Notes: generated by a model not told the origin, from the sequence alone. A DNA stretch of 62,211 bases from Chryseobacterium sp. SN22 (GCF_008329705.1 NZ_VTSX01000027.1:1-62211), one strand, 5' to 3'. Counted from the stretch's first letter, positions 17,075-26,895 are shown. Made by a program: numbers and translations.

Positions 17075-17650
17075 ATGAAAACCCGGACCTTTTTGTTTCT
17101 TTTCATGCTTCTGTCTATGGTAACCTTTGCCCAGACCAAAGCCAATTCTGATGATGCAGCCATAAAGAAATCTTTGAGCGGTTTTATCAACAGCATCAAG
17201 GAAAAAAAGATTGAGCAGTGCGTGAATTATATCTACCCTAAATTTTTCACGGTAGTCCCGAAAGAGCAGATGACCCAGATCCTTGCCATGACCTATAACA
17301 ATCCTTTTATGAAAATCGATATGAGCAATCTCAGGTTCGGGGCTATTGAAAAGCCGGAAAAAACCGGCAGTGAATATTTTGCCATTGCGCCTTACTTTTT
17401 TACACTGAAGTGCAATGTAAGTTCGATGAATGAGGATATGAGAAAGAAGATCGGTGCAGCCTTTACTCAAAAATACGGTAAAAACAATGTAAAATACCTG
17501 GCTGCTGAAGGTGCTTATCTTGTCAATGCGCGTATGAGAGCCTGCGCTGTTTCCCAGGACCGCAAAATCTGGAAGTTTGTGATTCTTGAAAAAGAATATA
17601 AGCCTCAGCTGGTAAAAGTATTGCCGAAAAGGATTTTGGATAAGATTTAA
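17075..17650 (+). CDS. secreted protein of unknown function
   Basis: A 191-residue protein with a clear signal peptide ending V-T-F-A-Q (residue 20). I recognise no named family. The helical start (A-I-K-K-S-L-S-G-F-I-N-S-I) and alternating strands recall SnoaL/NTF2-like secreted proteins, but this is weak. Two cysteines (about 49 and 115) lie in the mature part. It is monocistronic and without an obvious partner. Confidence 0.7.
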   Translation: MKTRTFLFLFMLLSMVTFAQTKANSDDAAIKKSLSGFINSIKEKKIEQCVNYIYPKFFTVVPKEQMTQILAMTYNNPFMKIDMSNLRFGAIEKPEKTGSEYFAIAPYFFTLKCNVSSMNEDMRKKIGAAFTQKYGKNNVKYLAAEGAYLVNARMRACAVSQDRKIWKFVILEKEYKPQLVKVLPKRILDKI

Positions 17651-17739
17651 AGGTTAATATTTAATTATATAATCCTTCTGAAAGTTTGGCAATTTCCCCA
17701 TCCCCGCAAAAAACCTTACTTTCGTATGAAAATTAGTCA

Positions 17740-18903
17740 ATGAAGAAGATCCTGTACTCATTTTTCTTGTTTTCAACGCTTACGGTTTATGCGCAAAGCA
17801 AAAAGTTTTTTGCAAAAGGAGAGGTGGAGCTTCAGCATCCTGTGGAGAAAGTGAATCTGAGATTTGAAAACAATCTTCCTTTTGTACAGGTGAACATCAA
17901 CGGGAAATTCTATAACTTTCTTTTCGATTCCGGGGCACCGACGGTCATTTCCAGTGCCATTTACAACGAACTGAAACTGAAGAAAAAATACAGGCGGTCT
18001 ATAGGGGATTCCAACAAAAGGAGGCAGCAGCAGATCTTTACCGAACTTCCGGAAATGACGGTTGATCAGCTGGTGTTCAGGAACGTCGGAGCTGTCGTAC
18101 TGGACCTTAATTCCGCAGAGCTGGGCTGCCTGAAAGTAGACGGGATCATCGGGGCCAATCAGATGGCCAAGCTGTTCTGGAGAATTAATTATACTGAAAA
18201 TTCGCTGGAGGCTGCGCGCGAGCTTTCTTATTTTGATGTGAAAGATTATCCGGCAGTCCTGCCTTTTGAAGCGAAGTCCCAGAAAACACCTGTGATCAAA
18301 ACGCCTCTTTTCGGCAAAGATGTGGAACTTACTTTCGATACGGGATTTTCAGGCCGGTTTGAAATTACCGAAACGAATTTCGATCCGCAAAAAGCCTCCC
18401 GTAAGATTGAAACTTTCGGGACGCGTTCAACAGGGGCTTTCGGTGCTGCCAAGCCGGTTGCCGGGGCTATTTTCAGGATGGATTCGCTGGCATTGGGAAA
18501 TACCGTTTTCCATGATGAAATTATTTCCACCGGCACCACAGACCTGCTGGGAAACGAATTCCTGAGGGATTTTTCTTTTATTCTCGACTGGAAAAACAAT
18601 AAAATTTATCTGAAACGGATCCGAAACAGCCCCGCAAGGCTTGAATCTTTCGGATTCAGCTACCGTTTTGTCGATCAGAAGCCGGTGGTGGCCTTCGTTT
18701 TTCAACAGGATCATTTTCCCTTGAAGATCGGGGATTCCATTATCAGTATCAATAATGTCGTGCTCGATCATCTGGATGGAGAGGCGGTTTGCTATTATTT
18801 CATGAACCGGGTTGAAAGAGACCAGAAAAACATCACCATTAAAATCAAAAGAGATGGCAGAATACTGGACTTTAATCTGGACCGGAAGGAATATCTAAAT
18901 TAA
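17740..18903 (+). CDS. secreted retropepsin-like aspartyl protease with PDZ-like tail
   Basis: A 387-residue protein with a signal peptide ending V-Y-A-Q (19). Two retropepsin-type active-site motifs occur in one chain: F-D-S-G-A-P-T (D63) and F-D-T-G-F-S-G (D200). The molecule could thus form the dimer-like active site on its own. Residues about 310-387 look like a PDZ domain (L-K-I-G-D-S-I-I-S-I-N-N). Bacteroidetes carry many such proteins with unknown substrates. Confidence 0.85.
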   Translation: MKKILYSFFLFSTLTVYAQSKKFFAKGEVELQHPVEKVNLRFENNLPFVQVNINGKFYNFLFDSGAPTVISSAIYNELKLKKKYRRSIGDSNKRRQQQIFTELPEMTVDQLVFRNVGAVVLDLNSAELGCLKVDGIIGANQMAKLFWRINYTENSLEAARELSYFDVKDYPAVLPFEAKSQKTPVIKTPLFGKDVELTFDTGFSGRFEITETNFDPQKASRKIETFGTRSTGAFGAAKPVAGAIFRMDSLALGNTVFHDEIISTGTTDLLGNEFLRDFSFILDWKNNKIYLKRIRNSPARLESFGFSYRFVDQKPVVAFVFQQDHFPLKIGDSIISINNVVLDHLDGEAVCYYFMNRVERDQKNITIKIKRDGRILDFNLDRKEYLN

Positions 18904-19037
18904 TCGGCTAAGAAAAATCATGCCTGGCAAAGCATCTTTTATTTCTTAAACCTAAAACCTGCTTATCCTGATTTATAAAAGAACAGACGGCCCGCCTGTG
19001 TTTTTATTAATAACCTGTCAGATCGATTTTGCAGCAG

Positions 19038-19412
19038 CTATTTCAGAAGTGAGCTGCAATTCATTCCGACGGTTTGCATTTTTTCATTAATGCCCATATC
19101 TTCAGCCTTTTTAATGAGTTCTTTCGGAGGGTTCTGTCCGGGTTTTACATCATTCAGTTTAGAAAATAAGGCAAGTTCTTCCGGTGTTAATTTTTCGCCT
19201 AAGTCTTTTATAAAGCAATCTGCAAATTTTTCGGTCTTTGCTTTAGGGATGCCGTTAACAACCATTCCTTGTATCATTTTGTTCCGGAGCGATTTCATCA
19301 TGGAAGCTGTGGAATTCGTAGTCTGTGATTTTGCCGGAGCTTTAGACTGCGCCGTTAATGTCTGGCTGCTGCATACGGACATCATGCAGAATGCAAAAAA
19401 TAGTTTTTTCAT
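19038..19412 (-). CDS. small secreted protein of unknown function
   Basis: A 124-residue protein with a signal peptide ending L-T-A-Q (residue 22). A low-complexity Ser/Thr/Ala/Lys segment is followed by a compact helical region (residues 38-124) with two cysteines, C66 and C119, that may pair. No family is recognised. It is convergent with the protease gene and stands alone. Confidence 0.65.
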   Translation of the reverse strand: MKKLFFAFCMMSVCSSQTLTAQSKAPAKSQTTNSTASMMKSLRNKMIQGMVVNGIPKAKTEKFADCFIKDLGEKLTPEELALFSKLNDVKPGQNPPKELIKKAEDMGINEKMQTVGMNCSSLLK

Positions 19413-19747
19413 AGTTATTTATTTGAAAGGCCAAAAGTAAGATTATTTTTTGATAAGGCAATAGGCCGGAGGAGGGATGAGGAAACTGAAGTTTTTTGTT
19501 AATATATCATTTGAAATTTTGAATTGCTTCTTAGAATCAAGGGGTTATCTTTTCCGTCTTCAACAATCAATTTTAAGGTATAAAATATTTTACATTAATA
19601 TTAACAATATGACTTTAAATTGTTTAATGTGTACGTTTTCAAGGATTAAAATAAATTTTCATTAAATGATAATTAAATATACTTAAAAATATTTAAATTC
19701 AATTATATTTGCACCCGTAAAATCAGGAACTCTTATAAACAGTAATT
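19413..19747. other. AT-rich intergenic region
   Basis: A 335-bp stretch between divergent genes. The short ORF at 19477-19665 has no signal or family and is probably chance. A promoter for the gene at 19748 lies at its right end. I see nothing else. Confidence 0.6.
19704..19711 (+). promoter_or_regulatory. -7 promoter element (TATATTTG)
   Basis: Exact TAnnTTTG match 36 bases before the ATG of the repetitive surface protein. Confidence 0.55.
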
Positions 19748-20899
19748 ATGAAAAACAGATTCATCCTAGCAATCTCCCTTTCCCTGGTGTTTTTTGCGGG
19801 AAGTGCAAATGCCCAGCAGGGACGTGTAGGGATCAACACCACCTCTCCGAGAACAACCCTTGACGTTGCCGCTAAACTCGGTACTACCGATGCAGACGGC
19901 CTTCAGGCTCCGCGCCTTACCAGAGCAGAACTTACCGCCAAAGGAAACAGCGTTTACGGAACAGACCATGCCGGAACGATTATCTACATCAGCGATATAG
20001 CAGGCGGTGACGTAACTTCACAGAGAGTCAATATCAACGCAACCGGGTATTACTTCTTCGACGGGACTTTTTGGCAAAAGGTAGGCGCAGGTAGCGATTT
20101 GTACAAGGATAACGGGACCCTGACTTCCAACCGTACAGTTTCGCAGGGAACCAACACCATGGCCTTTACTTCTTCTGCAACTACGGGAACCAGCCATTTT
20201 ACGGTAGACAACAGCACGTTGAATGTTGATGCCGCTAATCATAGGGTAGGTATCGGAACCAATAGTCCTGCTACTAAACTGGATGTAAATAACGGGACTA
20301 CTCCGGGAGCAGTGAAAATTACGGACGGAACGCAGGGAGAAGGGAAAGTTTTAACCAGTGATGCGAACGGCGTAGGAACATGGAGAACCATGGCGTTTTC
20401 CAGCAATGTAGAAGGAACCTGGCTGATTAATAATTCTCAGGCCGCTACAAACAATTCCATTCCTGTGAATCGTTACAGTTCGGTAGCCAAGCTTTCGCTT
20501 CCGATGGCGGGGACTTATCTGGTATTCCTGAATGCGGATTTCGGATTTGACAATGCGGTATCGATTCCGGCACAGGTCGAATATCTGATTACCCGTGGCG
20601 GAATCAATAATGAAATAAACCTTGCCAATGCTATCGGGGCAGTGCCCGGCACCTGGAACAGTATCTATAATTCCGTAACCTCGGGAATGGGCGGATTTAC
20701 TATCAACAATACCTTTTTTATTGTGACGACGGGTCCGCAGGATATTTATTTAACCATCAAGCCAATTCCGGGACAGCCGGCAAACAACGGAGTCATTGCG
20801 ACCAGGCTTATGCGATGGGGCGGTACGGCAGAAAACCCGTCATATCAGGGAATTCCGGGCGGACTGGCCATTGACCGTTTCGTAGCGTATAAATTCTAG
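19748..20899 (+). CDS. secreted surface protein with V-G-I-N/G-T-x-S-P-x-x-x-L-D-V motifs
   Basis: A 383-residue protein with a signal peptide ending A-N-A-Q (22). Two copies of the motif typical of large Bacteroidetes cell-surface or fibre-like proteins occur: R-V-G-I-N-T-T-S-P near residue 26 and R-V-G-I-G-T-N-S-P near 167. Between them is a Thr/Gly/Asn-rich beta region, and residues about 225-383 form an untitled C-terminal domain. The motif also occurs in phage tail-fibre-like proteins. No type IX sorting tail is evident. The role is unknown; adhesion or surface display is a guess. Confidence 0.75.
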   Translation: MKNRFILAISLSLVFFAGSANAQQGRVGINTTSPRTTLDVAAKLGTTDADGLQAPRLTRAELTAKGNSVYGTDHAGTIIYISDIAGGDVTSQRVNINATGYYFFDGTFWQKVGAGSDLYKDNGTLTSNRTVSQGTNTMAFTSSATTGTSHFTVDNSTLNVDAANHRVGIGTNSPATKLDVNNGTTPGAVKITDGTQGEGKVLTSDANGVGTWRTMAFSSNVEGTWLINNSQAATNNSIPVNRYSSVAKLSLPMAGTYLVFLNADFGFDNAVSIPAQVEYLITRGGINNEINLANAIGAVPGTWNSIYNSVTSGMGGFTINNTFFIVTTGPQDIYLTIKPIPGQPANNGVIATRLMRWGGTAENPSYQGIPGGLAIDRFVAYKF

Positions 20900-21136
20900 A
20901 TTTACTGAGTGAATTTTGCTTTGCAAGTGAATCGTCAATGCTGAATTTAACCGCGATCATGTTGGAAGACAAAGTCGCAAGAGGTTTTTAAATGCTTTGT
21001 GCGGCAAGGTGCAAGGATTTTATCTTTGATAAATTGTGTACCGCTTATTGATTTCGGGAAATCGCCACTCTTAGGCAAATTCCCTTAGTAGCAATTCTGT
21101 TCCGCTTTGACGGTTGATTATTAAATAATTAATCAT
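20900..21136. other. intergenic region without a gene
   Basis: No ORF or RNA is recognised. The segment is less AT-rich than usual for a gap and contains CGCAAG and GGCAAGGTGCAAGG strings, which may be remnants of a dispersed repeat. I found no second full copy in this window. Confidence 0.5.
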
Positions 21137-21174
21137 AAAAAAGTTTATTGAACCCGTTTCAATAAACTTTTTTT
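21137..21174. terminator. bidirectional terminator
   Basis: A 16-bp stem (AAAAAAGTTTATTGAA/TTCAATAAACTTTTTT) with a short CCCGT loop lies between the convergent surface-protein and M28 genes. Both strands end in U runs. Confidence 0.85.
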
Positions 21175-21253
21175 AATCCAGGTAACTGAAGTAAGGCTTT
21201 AAATCTTTACCTTCATACATCCATCATCCGGTAACCCATCCAAACCTTTCACT

Positions 21254-22612
21254 TTACCAGTTCTTGTCAATCATATAAATGATTTGGGTTAAAATACCGG
21301 CACCCATCAGCAGCTCTCTCCGGTTTACCTTTTCAAAGGTATCCTCTTCCGTGTGGTGGATGTCGAAATACCGCTGTGAATCCGGAACAAGTTCCGCCGT
21401 CGGGATGCCCATGTCATGAAGCGGATACAAATCGGTACCGGAAAACGTGCCGGTAAAATCATAGACTCCGTAAGGCAGGAACAATCCCGCCCAGTTCTGG
21501 ATCTGCTTTCTTTTGGCATCGTCCATATTTAGGGAAATTCCTCTCGGGCTGAATCCTCCGGCATCGGTCTCAATCGCAAACAGGTGCTTTTCATTGTTTT
21601 CCTTTGCCATTTTGCCATACTGGATACCGCCTTTTACCCCATTCTCCTCATTGGCGTAACAGACCACCCGGATGGTATGGTTGTTGGGGATACCGAGTTT
21701 TTTAAACGTTCGTAAAACTTCAATGCTCTGAACGATTCCGGCTCCGTCGTCATGCGCTCCTTCGCCCACATCCCAGGAATCCAGATGACCGCCCACAACA
21801 ATGACCTGGCTGTCTTTTTTACCCGTAATTTCGCCGATGACAGAATGGGATAGCTTTTCATCTCTCATGCCACAATTTGAGTTGAGTTTTGCCGTTACCT
21901 TTCCGGTTCGTAAAAGTTCAGCCAGTTCGTCGGCAGTGGTGCTTCCAATGGCAACCGCAGGAATTTTTTTATCATCGTTGTAACGCATTGCTCCGGTATG
22001 CGGAACATCATCAAATGCAGAAGAAAGGGAGCGGATAATGGCAAATTTCCCGCCCTTTTTGGCTGCCAAAGAAGCTGCCGTTGTCCTGTATTTTGAGGCA
22101 TCGCTATAGCCTTTGAAAGTTTCTACAAAAGATTGGCTGAATGGGTAGTTGAAAAAAACGATTTTATTTTTTACCTGCTCCGGTGTAAGTTGGTCATATT
22201 CCTGCATCGACCGTACCATGATGATCTCGCCGGAGACATCTTTTCCGCCGGTTCCTTCGGAGTTTCCTAAAGAAAGCATCCTCACGTTTCTCCATTTTCC
22301 GTTGGCGGTTTTGATCTGTAAAGATTCTTTTCCCCTTACCCAGACAGGAATCATAACATCCTGCAGCCATACTTTATCAGCTCCGGCATCGCGGAGTTTC
22401 TTCGCGGCCCATTGCACGGATTTCTCATAAGCTTCCGAACCACTGAGGCGGTGACCGATGTTCTTGGTAAGATCCCGCAGTTCGGTGTAGGCTTTTCCAT
22501 TATTCAGTATTTCCGAGAAAATTCCGGCAAACTGTACAGAGTCTTTTTTTGTTTGGCTGTAAGCCGTTATACCGGCTAAAAGAAGGGCTGTGCCTATTAT
22601 CTTCTTCATCAT
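21254..22612 (-). CDS. secreted M28 metallopeptidase (active-type paralog)
   Basis: A 452-residue protein with a signal peptide ending T-A-Y-S-Q (20). A PA-like insert (about 120-250) precedes the M28 catalytic domain. The di-zinc site is complete: H276 (G-G-H-L-D-S-W), D288 (H-D-D-G-A-G), catalytic E322 and ligand E323 (N-E-E-N-G), D350 (E-T-D-A-G-G) and H419/H420. It is probably an exported aminopeptidase or carboxypeptidase. The gene begins 8 bp after the membrane protein gene on the same strand. A diverged paralog lies at 23225-24631. Confidence 0.92.
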   Translation of the reverse strand: MMKKIIGTALLLAGITAYSQTKKDSVQFAGIFSEILNNGKAYTELRDLTKNIGHRLSGSEAYEKSVQWAAKKLRDAGADKVWLQDVMIPVWVRGKESLQIKTANGKWRNVRMLSLGNSEGTGGKDVSGEIIMVRSMQEYDQLTPEQVKNKIVFFNYPFSQSFVETFKGYSDASKYRTTAASLAAKKGGKFAIIRSLSSAFDDVPHTGAMRYNDDKKIPAVAIGSTTADELAELLRTGKVTAKLNSNCGMRDEKLSHSVIGEITGKKDSQVIVVGGHLDSWDVGEGAHDDGAGIVQSIEVLRTFKKLGIPNNHTIRVVCYANEENGVKGGIQYGKMAKENNEKHLFAIETDAGGFSPRGISLNMDDAKRKQIQNWAGLFLPYGVYDFTGTFSGTDLYPLHDMGIPTAELVPDSQRYFDIHHTEEDTFEKVNRRELLMGAGILTQIIYMIDKNW

Positions 22613-22620
22613 TCTTTTGT

Positions 22621-23085
22621 TTAATATTTAATTTCGACATCCAGCTGTCTGTTCTCTGTTTGTGCCTTTTTATCCATCGAAGCACCAACCGCGATCCCGA
22701 TACTCATTCCAATGGGAAGTCCGATTCCAAGGAACCCCATATTCCCAAATGAAATTCCGAAGATGACGCCCAGCGGAATCCCGAATGCAGCCATGCCTGC
22801 AGCCAGCCATAGGTTCCGGTAGTGGTTTTTCGGGACCAGTTTTTCATTCTTTTCAAGAAGTTTGAGAATGAATGTCTGCTTTACTTTTAATAAATTCTGT
22901 AAAGATTTATCCTTTAGAGAAGTAGAGTTGATGGCTTCAACTTCTTGATTAATGATTCCTGCGGTCTCAGCGGATATTTTTTTGTCCCCAAGACTGTCCA
23001 GCAAAGCCTGCCATTGTTGATAAAGCCTGTTGGTTTTATGTTCCGTTAAAAGTTCAGTTTTCAGATGTAATTTGAGGATCTCCAT
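22621..23085 (-). CDS. small membrane protein of unknown function
   Basis: A 154-residue protein. The N-terminal 85 residues are helical and charged. A glycine-rich hydrophobic region (about 92-138; G-I-P-L-G-V-I-F-G-I-S-F-G then G-L-P-I-G-M-S-I-G-I-A-V-G) probably forms two membrane helices of the glycine-zipper type. No family is recognised. It lies between the two M28 peptidase genes and is tightly linked to the active one. Confidence 0.7.
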   Translation of the reverse strand: MEILKLHLKTELLTEHKTNRLYQQWQALLDSLGDKKISAETAGIINQEVEAINSTSLKDKSLQNLLKVKQTFILKLLEKNEKLVPKNHYRNLWLAAGMAAFGIPLGVIFGISFGNMGFLGIGLPIGMSIGIAVGASMDKKAQTENRQLDVEIKY

Positions 23086-23224
23086 TAAGTTCTTTTATTA
23101 AAGCATCTGTTTTTATTTTCAGATGCAAGTTTTATTTTCAGGTACGTAGTTTAAGTGAGCAAAGAAAAAATCAACAGGTTGATTTGATGAAAGAGGTTTC
23201 TGTCAGTACGTTCTATCACTATCC

Positions 23225-24631
23225 TTACCAGTTTTTATCGATCATAAAAACCAATTGGGCCATGGCTACCGCACCCAAAAGAAGTTCCCTCTTATTCACT
23301 TTATCAAAAGTATCCTGCTCGGAATGGTGGTAATCGAAATATCGCTGGGTATCTACCACAAGCTCGGCCAACGGAATATCCAGCTTTTTCAATGGCGAAA
23401 TATCCTGGATGGCATCGGTCTGGTCGAAATCGTATACGCCATACGGAAGAAAGTAATTTTTCCACTCAAAGATCAGCTTTCTTCTCTGGGGCGGCATATC
23501 CAGGGAAAATCCCCTTGGCGAGTATCCTCCGGCATCGGTTCCCAGAGCGAAGACATGCTTTTCATCTTTCTTCTTTACGTACGCAGCATACATTTCCCGG
23601 CCCTGTCCGCCGTTTTCGCTGTTGGCATAAAATACCACCCGTATGGTATGGTTGTTTTCTATGCCGAGTGCTCTAAAGGTCCTCAAGACTTCCATGCATT
23701 GCGCGACTCCCGTACCGTCGTCGATGGCACCTTCTCCGAAATCCCATGAGTCCAGCTGGGCTCCCAGGACAATTACCTTCGAATCTTTCTTACCCTGGAT
23801 CTCAGCAATGATATTCGGATTGGTGGTATCGCCTTTGGGTTGGGCCGTCATATTCAGTTTGGCAGTAACTTTCTGGCTTTTCAACAGTTTCTCGAGTTCA
23901 TCCGCCGACTTTACGCCGATGGATAATGCCGGGATCCTTATTTTATCGTCCGGTTCGTAATATACCATTTTGGCATGCGGCGTGTCATCCGAAGCTGTAG
24001 TTAAAGACCGTATAATCAAAGCTTTGGCTCCTGTCTTTGCAATTACCGACGCCGAAATCAGTTTCGATTTGGCCGTAAGAAGGTAAGAATCGCTGGTGTT
24101 GATGATTTTCGGATCCATCGGAAGATTGACGAAAGCAATTTTGCCTTTCAGCTGTCCTACCGACATGGCATTCAGTTCAGAGGTTGAATTGATGAGTACA
24201 ATTTCTCCGGTCAGGTCTTTCCCGTCAGTTCCTTCGGAGTTCCCGAAAGAAAGCATTCTGATATTTTTCCAGTCGCCGTTTCCGGTTCTGATCTGCAGGG
24301 ACTCTCTTCCCCTGATCCATACCGGGGCTTTGGCTTCCATTTTCCAGATCATATCGATACCCATTTCCTTCAGTTTTTTTTCCGCCCATTCCACAGCTTT
24401 CATATATCCGGGCGTCCCGCTGAAACGGGGACCGATTCCTTTGGTAAGCTGTCCCAGGTTTTCATACGCCGTGCCGTTGGTCATGATCTCGTCGGAGATC
24501 TTTTTAAACTCCTCATGGTAGTTTAACTTTACAGCCGTCGATGCCTTCTTTACCGGTCGTTTAAAGGGTTTCTTCTGAGAAAATAAAAATCCACCCAAAA
24601 AGAGTGGAATGATAATGAATGCTTTTTTCAT
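23225..24631 (-). CDS. secreted M28 paralog lacking zinc and catalytic residues
   Basis: A 468-residue exported protein (signal peptide ending L-F-S-Q, 19) aligning along its whole length with the M28 peptidase at 21254-22612. The zinc ligand equivalent to H276 is Q292 (G-A-Q-L-D-S-W), and the catalytic base equivalent to E322 is S338 (N-S-E-N-G). D304, E339, D366 and H435/H436 remain. A Lys/Arg/Pro-rich stretch (20-34) follows the signal peptide. It is probably a catalytically dead pseudo-peptidase or has changed chemistry; the open frame and intact surface argue against a pseudogene. Confidence 0.88.
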   Translation of the reverse strand: MKKAFIIIPLFLGGFLFSQKKPFKRPVKKASTAVKLNYHEEFKKISDEIMTNGTAYENLGQLTKGIGPRFSGTPGYMKAVEWAEKKLKEMGIDMIWKMEAKAPVWIRGRESLQIRTGNGDWKNIRMLSFGNSEGTDGKDLTGEIVLINSTSELNAMSVGQLKGKIAFVNLPMDPKIINTSDSYLLTAKSKLISASVIAKTGAKALIIRSLTTASDDTPHAKMVYYEPDDKIRIPALSIGVKSADELEKLLKSQKVTAKLNMTAQPKGDTTNPNIIAEIQGKKDSKVIVLGAQLDSWDFGEGAIDDGTGVAQCMEVLRTFRALGIENNHTIRVVFYANSENGGQGREMYAAYVKKKDEKHVFALGTDAGGYSPRGFSLDMPPQRRKLIFEWKNYFLPYGVYDFDQTDAIQDISPLKKLDIPLAELVVDTQRYFDYHHSEQDTFDKVNKRELLLGAVAMAQLVFMIDKNW

Positions 24632-24684
24632 TTTATTGACCTTTCTTTTTCCATTGCTAAAAGTAAGGAAAAATTGGTAATAGT

Positions 24685-25929
24685 TTATTGTTTCATGTCG
24701 TACATCAGGAGGGCGGTAACCAACTTAGGTTCAATGAAAGTACATTTCGGCGGCATGCTTAATTTCAGGTCTGAAATTTTGATCATATCATTGAAACTCA
24801 CAGGGTAAATTCCAAATCCGGCTTTTCCTTCACCGTTGTCTACTTTCTCTTTCAGCTGATTGATTCCTTCAATATTCGAAGTTCCTTTAACGTATGAAAT
24901 TTTTTCGGAACTGTCCGGATCGTCGATTTTTAAAATATCCTTGAAAATATACTTATCAAGGAGATGGTGATCCAGGTTGTCCAGCGACATTTCCTGGGAA
25001 CGCAGGTCATGCTTTACGTGAAGGGAATAAAATTTACCATCCATATACATTGAAATATGGAACTTTTGTGAAGGATAATATGCCGTTTCTCCTTTTTCAT
25101 GAATCAGGAAATATTTTTCCAGTTTCTGTAAAAACTCTTCGTTCGATAATCCGTTGATGTCCGAAACAATCCGGTTATAATCATGGATTTTGATGGATTG
25201 ATTGGAAACAATGAAACTGTAGACGAAATTATACAGCTCCGTTCCGTTATGCCTCTTGTTTTTGTTTTTCTGATGTTTTGCATTTAAGGCCGTAGAGCCG
25301 ATCCTGTGGTGGCCGTCAGCAATGTAGAACGCATCAATCTGGTCGATTACCTCTTTGAACTGCTGCAGCTTCAGACGGTTGTCGATCCTCCAGATCTTAT
25401 GCCGGATGCCTTTCGTATCGATATGGTTGAAGATCGGAACGTTTTTTTCCTCATGATTCATCAGCAGTTCGATCTTGGAATTGGCAGGATAGGTCAGCAG
25501 TACCGGTTCTGCCTGAAGGTTTACTTTTTCCAGATAGTGCGCCAGCTTTTCTTTCTTTTGCGGAATGGTACTTTCATGCCTTTTGATTTTACCATTCCAG
25601 AAATCCTCAATGCTTGCCAGACCCAAAAGCCCCCTGAAAACCTGTTTGTTGGGATAAATCTGCTCATAAAGATAATACGAAGAATTGTCCTGAACGAGTT
25701 TTTTCTCTTCCATCAGTTCTTCAAACGTAGACCGGATCTTTCTTAAATTCCGGTCGATGTCTTTTGATTTGCTTACAACATAAGGCTTGATCATATGGAT
25801 GTAAGTATCTTCTACCTGAGCTTTTTCCGCTATCTCTTCCTGGGTGAAATTATCCAGAGGATGGGTAGGGAAGGTGCTCTCATAGTCTTTATGAGGTCTT
25901 ATTCCACGAAAAGGTTTAAAAATAGGCAT
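24685..25929 (-). CDS. DUF1015 protein of the serine operon
   Basis: A 414-residue cytoplasmic protein of the DUF1015 family, whose function is unproven. The family signatures are visible: F-K-P-F-R-G-I-R-P at the start, R-H-E-S-T (117-121) and A-D-G-H-H-R (204-209). It starts 3 bp after the serA stop, so it is almost certainly co-translated with the serine biosynthesis enzymes. The D-G-H-H-R motif recalls ParB/sulfiredoxin-fold serine kinases (archaeal SerK, staphylococcal SbnI). A role in serine or phosphoserine turnover is therefore plausible, but that is inference. Confidence 0.85.
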   Translation of the reverse strand: MPIFKPFRGIRPHKDYESTFPTHPLDNFTQEEIAEKAQVEDTYIHMIKPYVVSKSKDIDRNLRKIRSTFEELMEEKKLVQDNSSYYLYEQIYPNKQVFRGLLGLASIEDFWNGKIKRHESTIPQKKEKLAHYLEKVNLQAEPVLLTYPANSKIELLMNHEEKNVPIFNHIDTKGIRHKIWRIDNRLKLQQFKEVIDQIDAFYIADGHHRIGSTALNAKHQKNKNKRHNGTELYNFVYSFIVSNQSIKIHDYNRIVSDINGLSNEEFLQKLEKYFLIHEKGETAYYPSQKFHISMYMDGKFYSLHVKHDLRSQEMSLDNLDHHLLDKYIFKDILKIDDPDSSEKISYVKGTSNIEGINQLKEKVDNGEGKAGFGIYPVSFNDMIKISDLKLSMPPKCTFIEPKLVTALLMYDMKQ

Positions 25930-25932
25930 ATT

Positions 25933-26895
25933 TTATTTTATAGTTTCTTTAATCTTAATAATTTGTTCGGCAAGTTCAACTCCGATTTTTTCCTGGGCAT
26001 CCACCGTGTTTCCTCCGATGTGCGGAGACAGCGAAAGGGCAGGATTCATCAGTAACAGAACTTCCGGGCTCGGTTCTTTTTCAAAAACGTCCAGCGCAGC
26101 ACCCGCTACTTTTTCAGATTCGATAAAATCGATCAGGGCAACTTCATTCATTACGCCGCCTCTTGCCGTATTGACGATGTAAACGCCGTCTTTCATTTTT
26201 TCAAACTGAGGCGTGTCTATAATGTATCCGTTGGTTTTCGGCGTATTGATGCTGATGAAATCCGCATCTTTAAGAAAGGCATCCATATCGTTGGTGGAAG
26301 TAATCTCAAAATTCAGCGACTGGCCGTCGAAGAATTCCAGGGTAAGGGTTTTGGTCTTTGGCTTTCTGGTCAGGACCTTTACTCTCATCCCTAAAGAAAT
26401 CCCTATTTTCAATACTTCCTGGCCGATGCTTCCGAAACCGATAACACCCAGCGTTTTTCCCGAAAGCTCATACGCGTTAGCAAATGACTTTTTCATGGCA
26501 TTGAAGTGCGTTTCTCCTTCCAGCGGCATCAGCCTGTTGGATTCATGAAGAAACCTCGCCAGTGAAAAGAAATGGCCGAATACCAGCTCTGCCACGGATT
26601 TTGAAGAAGCGGTAGGCGTATTGATGACGTATTTTCCTTTTTCAATTGCATATTCAACGTCGATATTATCCATCCCAATGCCACCTCTTCCGATAATTTT
26701 CAGATTGGGACAGGCATCGATAAGATCTTCTCTCACTTTCGTGGCGCTTCTTACCAGCAGAACATCTACGTTGTTTTCGTTGATGAAACTGATGACGTGG
26801 TCCTGGGCAACCCTGTTGTCCAGCACCTCGATTCCCGCATTTTTCAATGCCTGTTCACCTGCTTTTGAAATTCCGTCGTTAGCTAAAACCCTCAT
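25933..26895 (-). CDS. serA: D-3-phosphoglycerate dehydrogenase-type enzyme
   Basis: A 320-residue D-2-hydroxyacid dehydrogenase, the first enzyme of phosphoserine-pathway serine synthesis. The NAD-binding motif is G-F-G-S-I-G (153-158), followed by N-T-A-R-G-G and the catalytic S-P-H-I-G-G-N-T. It is the short type without a C-terminal ACT domain, so classical serine feedback inhibition through that domain is not expected. Assignment as serA rather than another 2-hydroxyacid dehydrogenase rests on serC upstream (121 bp) and DUF1015 downstream (3 bp). Confidence 0.88.
   Translation of the reverse strand: MRVLANDGISKAGEQALKNAGIEVLDNRVAQDHVISFINENNVDVLLVRSATKVREDLIDACPNLKIIGRGGIGMDNIDVEYAIEKGKYVINTPTASSKSVAELVFGHFFSLARFLHESNRLMPLEGETHFNAMKKSFANAYELSGKTLGVIGFGSIGQEVLKIGISLGMRVKVLTRKPKTKTLTLEFFDGQSLNFEITSTNDMDAFLKDADFISINTPKTNGYIIDTPQFEKMKDGVYIVNTARGGVMNEVALIDFIESEKVAGAALDVFEKEPSPEVLLLMNPALSLSPHIGGNTVDAQEKIGVELAEQIIKIKETIK

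Noticed and set aside
19477..19665. 62-codon ORF upstream of the surface protein
   Set aside because: It has no ribosome site, no family and runs through AT-rich intergenic sequence.
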